Source: Macrostomum hystrix
Lineage: Eukaryota; Platyhelminthes; Macrostomidae
Direction: 5' to 3'
NCBI GenBank assembly: GCA_950097015.1
Contig: CATNEN010000001.1
Coordinates: 5,131,001 to 5,195,000, forward strand
DNA: 64,000 bases
The notes below the pieces were generated by a model that saw only the letters and a program-made list of their open reading frames with translations, had not been told where the DNA came from and did no database searches. Below, piece by piece: positions 23,632 to 37,510 of the stretch. The position numbers and the translations under genes were made by a program. Position 1 is the first letter of the stretch, and the number at the start of each line of letters is the position of its first letter.

Positions 23632-26600
23632 TCAGACGACGCGCATGATTTCGCAATCAGTAGCCAAGAGGAGATTAATCCCCACTAGGGCTTTAGAGAG
23701 ATTCCCAAATGTTATCATCATTGTTTTATAATTCACTTTACATAAAAGCAATCGTCAATGATCCCAGATCCTCAGTTGGTCAGCAATGGTCAATGATCCC
23801 AGATCCCCAGTTGGTCAGCAATGGTCCATGATCCCAAATCCTCTGTTGGTCAGCAATAGTCAATGATCCCAGATCCCCAGTTGGTCAGCAATGGTCAATA
23901 ATCCTAGATCCCCAGTTGGTCAGCAATGGTCCATGATCCCAGATCCTCAGTTGGTCATCAATAGTCAATGATCCCAGATCCCCAGTTCGTCGGCAATAGT
24001 CAATGATCCCAGATCCCCAGTTAGTCAGCAATGGTCAATGATTCCAGATCCCCAGTTGGTCGGCAATAGTCAATGATCCCAGATCCCCAGTTGGTCAGCA
24101 ATGGTCCATGATGCCAGATCCCCAGTTGGTCAGCAATGGTCAATGATCCCAGATCCCCAGTTGGTCGGCAATAGTCAATGATCCCAGATCCCCAGTTGGT
24201 CAGCAATGGTCCATGATCCCAGATCCTCTGTTGGTCAGCAATAGTCAATGATCCCAGATCCCCAGTTGGTCAGCAATGGTCAATAATCCTAGATCCCCAG
24301 TTGGTCAGCAATGGTCCATGATCCCAGATCCTCAGTTGGTCATCAATAGTCAATGATCCCAGATCCCCAGTTGGTCGGCAATAGTCAATGATCCCAGATC
24401 CCCAGTTGGTCGGCAATAGTCAATGATCCCAGATCCCCAGTTGGTCAGCAATGGTCCATGATGCCAGATCCCCAGTTGGTCAGCAATGGTCCATGATCCC
24501 AAATCCTCTGTTGGTCAGCAATAGTCAATGATCCCAGATCCCCAGTTGGTCAGCAATGGTCAATAATCCTAGATCCCCAGTTGGTCAGCAATGGTCCATG
24601 ATCCCAGATCCTCAGTTGGTCATCAATAGTCAATGATCCCAGATCCCCAGTTCGTCGGCAATAGTCAATGATCCCAGATCCCCAGTTAGTCAGCAATGGT
24701 CAATGATTCCAGATCCCCAGTTGGTCGGCAATAGTCAATGATCCCAGATCCCCAGTTGGTCAGCAATGGTCCATGATGCCAGATCCCCAGTTGGTCAGCA
24801 ATGGTCAATGATCCCAGATCCCCAGTTGGTCGGCAATAGTCAATGATCCCAGATCCCCAGTTGGTCAGCAATGGTCCATGATCCCAGATCCTCTGTTGGT
24901 CAGCAATAGTCAATGATCCCAGATCCCCAGTTGGTCAGCAATGGTCAATGATCCCAGATCCCCAGTTGGTCAGCAATGGTCAATGATCCCAGATCCTCAG
25001 TTGGTCAGCAATGGTCAATGATCCCAGATCCCCAGTTGGTGAGCAATAGTGTTCGATCACAGATCCTCAATAGTTCAATAACTCATAACGAATTAGTTTT
25101 TATGCACTCACCAAAAGATGGTGTTGTATAGAAGCTATTGGTTGAGCAGGAACCCATAACAATCTAAAATGAAAAATAAAATTATTAGAGATACACTGCA
25201 CAAATATGAAAAGGTTTAGCATAATTAAACAAATGTCTAGAATTTATAAACTTCAGACGACGCGCATGATTTCGTAATCAGTAGCCAAGAGGAGATTAAT
25301 CCCCACTAGGGCTTTAGAGAGATTCCCAAATGTTATCATCATTGTTTTATAATTCACTTTACATAAAAGCAATCGTCAATGATCCCAGATCCTCAGTTGG
25401 TCAGCAATGGTCAATGATCCCAGATCCCCAGTTGGTCAGCAATGGTCAATAATCCTAGATCCCCAGTTGGTCAGCAATGGTCCATGATCCCAGATCCTCA
25501 GTTGGTCATCAATAGTCAATGATCCCAGATCCCCAGTTCGTCGGCAATAGTCAATGATCCCAGATCCCCAGTTAGTCAGCAATGGTCAATGATTCCAGAT
25601 CCCCAGTTGGTCGGCAATAGTCAATGATCCCAGATCCCCAGTTGGTCAGCAATGGTCCATGATGCCAGATCCCCAGTTGGTCAGCAATAGTCAATGATCC
25701 CAGATCCCCAGTTGGTCGGCAATAGTCAATGATCCCAGATCCCCAGTTGGTCGGCAATGGTCAATGATCCCAGATCCCCAGTTCGTCAGCAATGGTCAAT
25801 GATCCCAGATCCCCAGTTGGTCAGCAATGGTCAATGATCCCAGATCCTCTGTTGGTCAGCAATAGTCAATGATCCCAGATCCCCAGTTGGTCAGCAATGG
25901 TCAATGATCCCAGATCCCCAGTTGGTCAGCAATGGTGTTCGATCACAGATCCTCAATAGTTCAATAACTCATAACGAATTAGTTTTTATGCACTCACCAA
26001 AAGATGGTGTTGTATAGAAGCTATTAGTTGAGCAGGAACCCATAACAATCTAAAATGAAAAATAAAATTATTAGAGATACACTGCACAAATATGAAAAGG
26101 TTTAGCATAATTAAACAAATGTCTAGAATTTATAAACTTCAGACGACGCGCATGATTTCGTAATCAGTAGCCAAGAGGAGATTAATCCCCACTAGGGCTT
26201 TAGAGAGATTCCCAAATGTTATCATCATTGTTTTATAATTCACTTTACATAAAAGCAATCGTCAATGATCCCAGATCCTCAGTTGGTCAGCAATGGTCAA
26301 TGATCCCAGATCCCCAGTTGGTCAGCAATGGTCCATGATCCCAAATCCTCTGTTGGTCAGCAATAGTCAATGATCCCAGATCCCCAGTTGGTCAGCAATG
26401 GTCAATAATCCTAGATCCCCAGTTGGTCAGCAATGGTCCATGATCCCAGATCCTCAGTTGGTCATCAATAGTCAATGATCCCAGATCCCCAGTTCGTCGG
26501 CAATAGTCAATGATCCCAGATCCCCAGTTAGTCAGCAATGGTCAATGATTCCAGATCCCCAGTTGGTCGGCAATAGTCAATGATCCCAGATCCCCAGTTG

Positions 26601-27760
26601 GTCAGCAATGGTCCATGATGCCAGATCCCCAGTTGGTCAGCAATGGTCAATGATCCCAGATCCCCAGTTGGTCGGCAATAGTCAATGATCCCAGATCCCC
26701 AGTTGGTCAGCAATGGTCCATGATCCCAGATCCTCTGTTGGTCAGCAATAGTCAATGATCCCAGATCCCCAGTTGGTCAGCAATGGTCAATAATCCTAGA
26801 TCCCCAGTTGGTCAGCAATGGTCCATGATCCCAGATCCTCAGTTGGTCATCAATAGTCAATGATCCCAGATCCCCAGTTGGTCGGCAATAGTCAATGATC
26901 CCAGATCCCCAGTTGGTCGGCAATAGTCAATGATCCCAGATCCCCAGTTGGTCAGCAATGGTCCATGATGCCAGATCCCCAGTTGGTCAGCAATGGTCCA
27001 TGATCCCAAATCCTCTGTTGGTCAGCAATAGTCAATGATCCCAGATCCCCAGTTGGTCAGCAATGGTCAATAATCCTAGATCCCCAGTTGGTCAGCAATG
27101 GTCCATGATCCCAGATCCTCAGTTGGTCATCAATAGTCAATGATCCCAGATCCCCAGTTCGTCGGCAATAGTCAATGATCCCAGATCCCCAGTTAGTCAG
27201 CAATGGTCAATGATTCCAGATCCCCAGTTGGTCGGCAATAGTCAATGATCCCAGATCCCCAGTTGGTCAGCAATGGTCCATGATGCCAGATCCCCAGTTG
27301 GTCAGCAATGGTCAATGATCCCAGATCCCCAGTTGGTCGGCAATAGTCAATGATCCCAGATCCCCAGTTGGTCAGCAATGGTCCATGATCCCAGATCCTC
27401 TGTTGGTCAGCAATAGTCAATGATCCCAGATCCCCAGTTGGTCAGCAATGGTCAATGATCCCAGATCCCCAGTTGGTCAGCAATGGTCAATGATCCCAGA
27501 TCCTCAGTTGGTCAGCAATGGTCAATGATCCCAGATCCCCAGTTGGTGAGCAATAGTGTTCGATCACAGATCCTCAATAGTTCAATAACTCATAACGAAT
27601 TAGTTTTTATGCACTCACCAAAAGATGGTGTTGTATAGAAGCTATTGGTTGAGCAGGAACCCATAACAATCTAAAATGAAAAATAAAATTATTAGAGATA
27701 CACTGCACAAATATGAAAAGGTTTAGCATAATTAAACAAATGTCTAGAATTTATAAACTT
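23632..27760. repeat. 2507-bp offset duplication within the satellite
   Basis: The 38-monomer unit at 23632-25252 recurs at 26139-27759, 2507 bp later. Diagnostic variant cassettes at 24021 and 24686 reappear at 26528 and 27193. This shows that several spacer-plus-array units were duplicated as one piece. Confidence 0.85.
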
Positions 27761-28715
27761 CAGACGACGCGCATGATTTCGTAATCAGTAGCCAAGAGGA
27801 GATTAATCCCCACTAGGGCTTTAGAGAGATTCCCAAATGTTATCATCATTGTTTTATAATTCACTTTACATAAAAGCAATCGTCAATGATCCCAGATCCT
27901 CAGTTGGTCAGCAATGGTCAATGATCCCAGATCCCCAGTTGGTCAGCAATGGTCAATAATCCTAGATCCCCAGTTGGTCAGCAATGGTCCATGATCCCAG
28001 ATCCTCAGTTGGTCATCAATAGTCAATGATCCCAGATCCCCAGTTAGTCAGCAATGGTCAATGATTCCAGATCCCCAGTTGGTCGGCAATAGTCAATGAT
28101 CCCAGATCCCCAGTTGGTCAGCAATGGTCCATGATGCCAGATCCCCAGTTGGTCAGCAATGGTCAATGATCCCAGATCCCCAGTTCGTCGGCAATAGTCA
28201 ATGATCCCAGATCCCCAGTTAGTCAGCAATGGTCAATGATTCCAGATCCCCAGTTGGTCGGCAATAGTCAATGATCCCAGATCCCCAGTTGGTCAGCAAT
28301 GGTCCATGATGCCAGATCCCCAGTTGGTCAGCAATGGTCAATGATCCCAGATCCCCAGTTGGTCGGCAATAGTCAATGATCCCAGATCCCCAGTTGGTCA
28401 GCAATGGTCAATGATCCCAGATCCTCTGTTGGTCAGCAATAGTCAATGATCCCAGATCCCCAGTTGGTCAGCAATGGTCAATGATCCCAGATCCCCAGTT
28501 GGTCAGCAATGGTGTTCGATCACAGATCCTCAATAGTTCAATAACTCATAACGAATTAGTTTTTATGCACTCACCAAAAGATGGTGTTGTATAGAAGCTA
28601 TTGGTTGAGCAGGAACCCATAACAATCTAAAATGAAAAATATAATTATTAGAGATACACTGCACAAATATGAAAAGGTTTAGCATAATTAAACAAATGTC
28701 TAGAATTTATAAACT

Positions 28716-31700
28716 TCAGACGACGCGCATGATTTCGTAATCAGTAGCCAAGAGGAGATTAATCCCCACTAGGGCTTTAGAGAGATTCCCAAATGTTATC
28801 ATCATTGTTTTATAATTCACTTTACATAAAAGCAATCGTCAATGATCCCAGATCCTCAGTTGGTCAGCAATGGTCAATAATCCTAGATCCCCAGTTGGTC
28901 AGCAATGGTCCATGATCCCAGATCCTCAGTTGGTCATCAATAGTCAATGATCCCAGATCCCCAGTTCGTCGGCAATAGTCAATGATCCCAGATCCCCAGT
29001 TAGTCAGCAATGGTCAATGATTCCAGATCCCCAGTTGGTCGGCAATAGTCAATGATCCCAGATCCCCAGTTGGTCAGCAATGGTCCATGATGCCAGATCC
29101 CCAGTTGGTCAGCAATGGTCAATGATCCCAGATCCCCAGTTGGTCGGCAATAGTCAATGATCCCAGATCCCCAGTTGGTCAGCAATGGTCCATGATCCCA
29201 GATCCTCTGTTGGTCAGCAATAGTCAATGATCCCAGATCCCCAGTTGGTCAGCAATGGTCAATGATCCCAGATCCTCAGTTGGTCAGCAATGGTCAATGA
29301 TCCCAGATCCCCAGTTGGTCAGCAATAGTCAATGATCCCAGATCCCCAGTTGGTCAGCAATAGTCAATGATCCCAGATCCCCAGTTGGTCAGCAATGGTC
29401 AATGATCCCAGATCCTCAGTTGGTCAGCAATGGTCAATGATCCCAGATCCTCAGTTGGTCAGCAATGGTCCATGATCCCAGATCCCCAGTTGGTCAGCAA
29501 TAGTGTTCGATCACAGATCCTCAATAGTTCAATAACTCATAACGAATTAGTTTTTATGCACTCACCAAAAGATGGTGTTGTATAGAAGCTATTGGTTGAG
29601 CAGGAACCCATAACAATCTAAAATGAAAAATAAAATTATTAGAGATACACTGCACAAATATGAAAAGGTTTAGCATAATTAAACAAATGTCTAGAATTTA
29701 TAAACTTCAGACGACGCGCATGATTTCGTAATCAGTAGCCAAGAGGAGATTAATCCCCACTAGGGCTTTAGAGAGATTCCCAAATGTTATCATCATTGTT
29801 TTATAATTCACTTTACATAAAAGCAATCGTCAATGATCCCAGATCCTCAGTTGGTCAGCAATGGTCAATGATCCCAGATCCCCAGTTGGTCAGCAATGGT
29901 CCATGATCCCAGATCCTCTGTTGGTCAGCAATAGTCAATGATCCCAGATCCCCAGTTGGTCAGCAATGGTCAATAATCCTAGATCCCCAGTTGGTCAGCA
30001 ATGGTCCATGATCCCAGATCCTCAGTTGGTCATCAATAGTCAATGATCCCAGATCCCCAGTTAGTCAGCAATGGTCAATGATTCCAGATCCCCAGTTGGT
30101 CGGCAATAGTCAATGATCCCAGATCCCCAGTTGGTCAGCAATGGTCCATGATGCCAGATCCCCAGTTGGTCAGCAATAGTCAATGATCCCAGATCCCCAG
30201 TTGGTCGGCAATAGTCAATGATCCCAGATCCCCAGTTGGTCGGCAATGGTCAATGATCCCAGATCCCCAGTTCGTCAGCAATGGTCAATGATCCCAGATC
30301 CCCAGTTGGTCAGCAATGGTCAATGATCCCAGATCCTCAGTTGGTCAGCAATGGTCCATGATCCCAGATCCCCAGTTGGTGAGCAATAGTGTTCGATCAC
30401 AGATCCTCAATAGTTCAATAACTCATAACGAATTAGTTTTTATGCACTCACCAAAAGATGGTGTTGTATAGAAGCTATTGGTTGAGCAGGAACCCATAAC
30501 AATCTAAAATGAAAAATAAAATTATTAGAGATACACTGCACAAATATGAAAAGGTTTAGCATAATTAAACAAATGTCTAGAATTTATAAACTTCAGACGA
30601 CGCGCATGATTTCGTAATCAGTAGCCAAGAGGAGATTAATCCCCACTAGGGCTTTAGAGAGATTCCCAAATGTTATCATCATTGTTTTATAATTCACTTT
30701 ACATAAAAGCAATCGTCAATGATCCCAGATCCTCAGTTGGTCAGCAATGGTCAATGATCCCAGATCCCCAGTTGGTCAGCAATGGTCCATGATCCCAAAT
30801 CCTCTGTTGGTCAGCAATAGTCAATGATCCCAGATCCCCAGTTGGTCAGCAATGGTCCATGATCCCAAATCCTCTGTTGGTCAGCAATAGTCAATGATCC
30901 CAGATCCCCAGTTGGTCAGCAATGGTCCATGATCCCAGATCCTCAGTTGGTCATCAATAGTCAATGATCCCAGATCCCCAGTTCGTCGGCAATAGTCAAT
31001 GATCCCAGATCCCCAGTTAGTCAGCAATGGTCAATGATTCCAGATCCCCAGTTGGTCGGCAATAGTCAATGATCCCAGATCCCCAGTTGGTCAGCAATGG
31101 TCCATGATGCCAGATCCCCAGTTGGTCAGCAATGGTCAATGATCCCAGATCCCCAGTTGGTCGGCAATAGTCAATGATCCCAGATCCCCAGTTGGTCAGC
31201 AATGGTCCATGATCCCAGATCCTCTGTTGGTCAGCAATAGTCAATGATCCCAGATCCCCAGTTGGTCAGCAATGGTCCATGATCCCAGATCCTCAGTTGG
31301 TCATCAATAGTCAATGATCCCAGATCCCCAGTTGGTCGGCAATAGTCAATGATCCCAGATCCCCAGTTGGTCGGCAATAGTCAATGATCCCAGATCCCCA
31401 GTTGGTCAGCAATGGTCCATGATGCCAGATCCCCAGTTGGTCAGCAATGGTCAATGATCCCAGATCCCCAGTTGGTCGGCAATAGTCAATGATCCCAGAT
31501 CCCCAGTTGGTCAGCAATGGTCCATGATCCCAGATCCTCTGTTGGTCAGCAATAGTCAATGATCCCAGATCCCCAGTTCGTCGGCAATAGTCAATGATCC
31601 CAGATCCCCAGTTAGTCAGCAATGGTCAATGATTCCAGATCCCCAGTTGGTCGGCAATAGTCAATGATCCCAGATCCCCAGTTGGTCGGCAATAGTCAAT

Positions 31701-34700
31701 GATCCCAGATCCCCAGTTGGTCAGCAATGGTCCATGATGCCAGATCCCCAGTTGGTCAGCAATGGTCCATGATGCCAGATCCCCAGTTGGTCAGCAATGG
31801 TCAATGATCCCAGATCCCCAGTTGGTCGGCAATAGTCAATGATCCCAGATCCCCAGTTGGTCAGCAATGGTCCATGATCCCAGATCCTCTGTTGGTCAGC
31901 AATAGTCAATGATCCCAGATCCCCAGTTCGTCGGCAATAGTCAATGATCCCAGATCCCCAGTTAGTCAGCAATGGTCAATGATTCCAGATCCCCAGTTGG
32001 TCGGCAATAGTCAATGATCCCAGATCCCCAGTTGGTCGGCAATAGTCAATGATCCCAGATCCCCAGTTGGTCAGCAATGGTCAATGATCCCAGATCCTCT
32101 GTTGGTCAGCAATAGTCAATGATCCCAGATCCCCAGTTGGTCAGCAATGGTCAATGATCCCAGATCCCCAGTTGGTCAGCAATGGTGTTCGATCACAGAT
32201 CCTCAATAGTTCAATAACTCATAACGAATTAGTTTTTATGCACTCACCAAAAGATGGTGTTGTATAGAAGCTATTGGTTGAGCAGGAACCCATAACAATC
32301 TAAAATGAAAAATATAATTATTAGAGATACACTGCACAAATATGAAAAGGTTTAGCATAATTAAACAAATGTCTAGAATTTATAAACTTCAGACGACGCG
32401 CATGATTTCGTAATCAGTAGCCAAGAGGAGATTAATCCCCACTAGGGCTTTAGAGAGATTCCCAAATGTTATCATCATTGTTTTATAATTCACTTTACAT
32501 AAAAGCAATCGTCAATGATCCCAGATCCTCAGTTGGTCAGCAATGGTCAATAATCCTAGATCCCCAGTTGGTCAGCAATGGTCCATGATCCCAGATCCTC
32601 AGTTGGTCATCAATAGTCAATGATCCCAGATCCCCAGTTCGTCGGCAATAGTCAATGATCCCAGATCCCCAGTTAGTCAGCAATGGTCAATGATTCCAGA
32701 TCCCCAGTTGGTCGGCAATAGTCAATGATCCCAGATCCCCAGTTGGTCAGCAATGGTCCATGATGCCAGATCCCCAGTTGGTCAGCAATGGTCAATGATC
32801 CCAGATCCCCAGTTGGTCGGCAATAGTCAATGATCCCAGATCCCCAGTTGGTCAGCAATGGTCCATGATCCCAGATCCTCTGTTGGTCAGCAATAGTCAA
32901 TGATCCCAGATCCCCAGTTGGTCAGCAATGGTCAATGATCCCAGATCCTCAGTTGGTCAGCAATGGTCAATGATCCCAGATCCCCAGTTGGTCAGCAATA
33001 GTCAATGATCCCAGATCCCCAGTTGGTCAGCAATAGTCAATGATCCCAGATCCCCAGTTGGTCAGCAATGGTCAATGATCCCAGATCCTCAGTTGGTCAG
33101 CAATGGTCAATGATCCCAGATCCTCAGTTGGTCAGCAATGGTCCATGATCCCAGATCCCCAGTTGGTCAGCAATAGTGTTCGATCACAGATCCTCAATAG
33201 TTCAATAACTCATAACGAATTAGTTTTTATGCACTCACCAAAAGATGGTGTTGTATAGAAGCTATTGGTTGAGCAGGAACCCATAACAATCTAAAATGAA
33301 AAATAAAATTATTAGAGATACACTGCACAAATATGAAAAGGTTTAGCATAATTAAACAAATGTCTAGAATTTATAAACTTCAGACGACGCGCATGATTTC
33401 GTAATCAGTAGCCAAGAGGAGATTAATCCCCACTAGGGCTTTAGAGAGATTCCCAAATGTTATCATCATTGTTTTATAATTCACTTTACATAAAAGCAAT
33501 CGTCAATGATCCCAGATCCTCAGTTGGTCAGCAATGGTCAATGATCCCAGATCCCCAGTTGGTCAGCAATGGTCCATGATCCCAGATCCTCTGTTGGTCA
33601 GCAATAGTCAATGATCCCAGATCCCCAGTTGGTCAGCAATGGTCAATAATCCTAGATCCCCAGTTGGTCAGCAATGGTCCATGATCCCAGATCCTCAGTT
33701 GGTCATCAATAGTCAATGATCCCAGATCCCCAGTTAGTCAGCAATGGTCAATGATTCCAGATCCCCAGTTGGTCGGCAATAGTCAATGATCCCAGATCCC
33801 CAGTTGGTCAGCAATGGTCCATGATGCCAGATCCCCAGTTGGTCAGCAATAGTCAATGATCCCAGATCCCCAGTTGGTCGGCAATAGTCAATGATCCCAG
33901 ATCCCCAGTTGGTCGGCAATGGTCAATGATCCCAGATCCCCAGTTCGTCAGCAATGGTCAATGATCCCAGATCCCCAGTTGGTCAGCAATGGTCAATGAT
34001 CCCAGATCCTCAGTTGGTCAGCAATGGTCCATGATCCCAGATCCCCAGTTGGTGAGCAATAGTGTTCGATCACAGATCCTCAATAGTTCAATAACTCATA
34101 ACGAATTAGTTTTTATGCACTCACCAAAAGATGGTGTTGTATAGAAGCTATTGGTTGAGCAGGAACCCATAACAATCTAAAATGAAAAATAAAATTATTA
34201 GAGATACACTGCACAAATATGAAAAGGTTTAGCATAATTAAACAAATGTCTAGAATTTATAAACTTCAGACGACGCGCATGATTTCGTAATCAGTAGCCA
34301 AGAGGAGATTAATCCCCACTAGGGCTTTAGAGAGATTCCCAAATGTTATCATCATTGTTTTATAATTCACTTTACATAAAAGCAATCGTCAATGATCCCA
34401 GATCCTCAGTTGGTCAGCAATGGTCAATGATCCCAGATCCCCAGTTGGTCAGCAATGGTCCATGATCCCAAATCCTCTGTTGGTCAGCAATAGTCAATGA
34501 TCCCAGATCCCCAGTTGGTCAGCAATGGTCCATGATCCCAAATCCTCTGTTGGTCAGCAATAGTCAATGATCCCAGATCCCCAGTTGGTCAGCAATGGTC
34601 CATGATCCCAGATCCTCAGTTGGTCATCAATAGTCAATGATCCCAGATCCCCAGTTCGTCGGCAATAGTCAATGATCCCAGATCCCCAGTTAGTCAGCAA

Positions 34701-36062
34701 TGGTCAATGATTCCAGATCCCCAGTTGGTCGGCAATAGTCAATGATCCCAGATCCCCAGTTGGTCAGCAATGGTCCATGATGCCAGATCCCCAGTTGGTC
34801 AGCAATGGTCAATGATCCCAGATCCCCAGTTGGTCGGCAATAGTCAATGATCCCAGATCCCCAGTTGGTCAGCAATGGTCCATGATCCCAGATCCTCTGT
34901 TGGTCAGCAATAGTCAATGATCCCAGATCCCCAGTTGGTCAGCAATGGTCCATGATCCCAGATCCTCAGTTGGTCATCAATAGTCAATGATCCCAGATCC
35001 CCAGTTGGTCGGCAATAGTCAATGATCCCAGATCCCCAGTTGGTCGGCAATAGTCAATGATCCCAGATCCCCAGTTGGTCAGCAATGGTCCATGATGCCA
35101 GATCCCCAGTTGGTCAGCAATGGTCAATGATCCCAGATCCCCAGTTGGTCGGCAATAGTCAATGATCCCAGATCCCCAGTTGGTCAGCAATGGTCCATGA
35201 TCCCAGATCCTCTGTTGGTCAGCAATAGTCAATGATCCCAGATCCCCAGTTCGTCGGCAATAGTCAATGATCCCAGATCCCCAGTTAGTCAGCAATGGTC
35301 AATGATTCCAGATCCCCAGTTGGTCGGCAATAGTCAATGATCCCAGATCCCCAGTTGGTCGGCAATAGTCAATGATCCCAGATCCCCAGTTGGTCAGCAA
35401 TGGTCCATGATGCCAGATCCCCAGTTGGTCAGCAATGGTCCATGATTCCAGATCCCCAGTTGGTCGGCAATAGTCAATGATCCCAGATCCCCAGTTGGTC
35501 AGCAATGGTCCATGATGCCAGATCCCCAGTTGGTCAGCAATGGTCAATGATCCCAGATCCCCAGTTGGTCAGCAATAGTCAATGATCCCAGATCCCCAGT
35601 TGGTCAGCAATGGTCCATGATCCCAGATCCTCTGTTGGTCAGCAATAGTCAATGATCCCAGATCCCCAGTTGGTCAGCAATGGTCAATGATCCCAGATCC
35701 CCAGTTGGTCAGCAATGGTCAATGATCCCAGATCCTCAGTTGGTCAGCAATGGTCAATGATCCCAGATCCCCAGTTGGTCAGCAATAGTGTTCGATCACA
35801 GATCCTCAATAGTTCAATAACTCATAACGAATTAGTTTTTATGCACTCACCAAAAGATGGTGTTGTATAGAAGCTATTAGTTGAGCAGGAACCCATAACA
35901 ATCTAAAATGAAAAATAAAATTATTAGAGATACACTGCACAAATATGAAAAGGTTTAGCATAATTAAACAAATGTCTAGAATTTATAAACTTCAGACGAC
36001 GCGCATGATTTCGTAATCAGTAGCCAAGAGGAGATTAATCCCCACTAGGGCTTTAGAGAGAT
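28716..36062. repeat. 3673-bp superunit, two copies
   Basis: Unit lengths 991, 886 and 1796 starting at 28716 are followed by 991, 886 and 1726 starting at 32389. Variant cassettes at 29000, 30061 and 31017 reappear at exactly +3673 (32673, 33734, 34690). The second copy has lost two monomers in its last block. The unusual TATAATTATT spacer variant heads both copies (about 28640 and 32313). Confidence 0.9.
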
Positions 36063-37110
36063 TCCCAAATGTTATCATCATTGTTTTATAATTCACTTTA
36101 CATAAAAGCAATCGTCAATGATCCCAGATCCTCAGTTGGTCAGCAATGGTCAATGATCCCAGATCCCAAGTTGGTCAGCAATGGTCCATGATCCCAGATC
36201 CTCTGTTGGTCAGCAATAGTCAATGATCCCAGATCCCCAGTTGGTCAGCAATGGTCAATAATCCTAGATCCCCAGTTGGTCAGCAATGGTCCATGATCCC
36301 AGATCCTCAGTTGGTCATCAATAGTCAATGATCCCAGATCCCCAGTTAGTCAGCAATGGTCAATGATTCCAGATCCCCAGTTAGTCAGCAATGGTCAATG
36401 ATTCCAGATCCCCAGTTGGTCAGCAATGGTCAATGATCCCAGATCCTCAGTTGGTCAGCAATGGTCCATGATTCCAGATCCCCAGTTAGTCAGCAATGGT
36501 CAATGATTCCAGATCCCCAGTTGGTCAGCAATGGTCCATGATCCCAGATCCTCAGTTGGTCATCAATAGTCAATGATCCCAGATCCTCTGTTGGTCAGCA
36601 ATAGTCAATGATCCCAGATCCCCAGTTGGTCAGCAATGGTCAATAATCCTAGATCCCCAGTTGGTCAGCAATGGTCCATGATCCCAGATCCTCAGTTGGT
36701 CATCAATAGTCAATGATCCCAGATCCCCAGTTAGTCAGCAATGGTCAATGATTCCAGATCCCCAGTTAGTCAGCAATGGTCAATGATCCCAGATCCCCAG
36801 TTGGTCGGCAATAGTCAATGATCCCAGATCCCCAGTTGGTCAGCAATGGTCCATGATGCCAGATCCCCAGTTGGTCAGCAATGGTCAATGATTCCAGATC
36901 CCCAGTTGGTCGGCAATAGTCAATGATCCCAGATCCCCAGTTGGTCGGCAATGGTCAATGATCCCAGATCCCCAGTTCGTCAGCAATGGTCCATGATCCC
37001 AGATCCCCAGTTGGTCAGCAATGGTCAATGATCCCAGATCCTCAGTTGGTCAGCAATGGTCCATGATCCCAGATCCCCAGTTGGTGAGCAATAGTGTTCG
37101 ATCACAGATC

Positions 37111-37510
37111 CTCTTGTAGATCAACTATTACACTCCTAGAGCTCCGTAAATCTTGTAGATCAACAATTACACTCCTAGATATCCATAAGCCTTGTAGATC
37201 AAGAATTACACTCCTAGATATCCGAAAGTATTGTGGATCAACACTTACACTCCTAGAGCTCCGTAAACCTTGTAGATCAACAATTACACTCCTAAAGCTC
37301 TGTAAATCTTGTAGATCAACAATTACACTCCTAGATCTCCGTAAGTCTTGTAGATCAACAATTACACTGCTAGATATCCGAAAGTCTTGTAGATCAACAA
37401 TTACACTGCTAGATATCCGAAAGTCTTGTAGATCAACAATTACACTGCTAGATATCCGAAAGTCTTGTAGATCAACTATTACACCACTAGATCTCCGTAA
37501 ACATTGTAAG
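37111..37510. repeat. 39-bp minisatellite, about 10 copies
   Basis: The unit contains CTTGTAGATCAACAATTACA then CTCCTAGATATCCGAAAGT, with a CTGCTAGATATCC variant in three adjacent copies. It begins exactly where the last satellite block enters its spacer, at CACAGATCCTC, so the 22.8-kb satellite ends mid-spacer by a direct junction. Confidence 0.93.

Larger units (their letters stand above)
14334..37110. repeat. higher-order satellite: blocks of 35-bp monomers with 291-bp spacers
   Basis: The 35-bp monomer contains GATCCCAGATCCCCAGTTGG, then TCAGCAATGGTCAAT. Blocks of 17 to 43 monomers alternate with a spacer. Spacer core positions are 14479, 15470, 16461, 17732, 19038, 20099, 21195, 22711, 23632, 25253, 26139, 27760, 28716, 29707, 30593, 32389, 33380, 34266 and 35992. 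All 18 intervals (886 to 1796 bp) equal 291+35n, so neither spacer nor monomers have a net indel across about 21.5 kb. Short minus-strand frames such as those ending in GIIDYCRPTGDL are repeat translations. No gene is present. Confidence 0.97.

Noticed and set aside
14847-35547. Many short minus-strand frames of 61-103 codons with shared peptide
   Set aside because: Three 35-bp monomers make 105 bp, so the same frame recurs; stops occur at variant monomers and the spacers.
7076-37110. Possible CRISPR array because of regular repeats
   Set aside because: Monomers are head-to-tail with no unique spacers, the 291-bp spacer is itself repeated, and the DNA is eukaryotic.
14334-37110. Centromeric satellite
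   Set aside because: Higher-order structure is compatible, but there is no CENP-B box-like motif that I can identify, and euchromatic genes lie close on both sides; location cannot be decided from one window.
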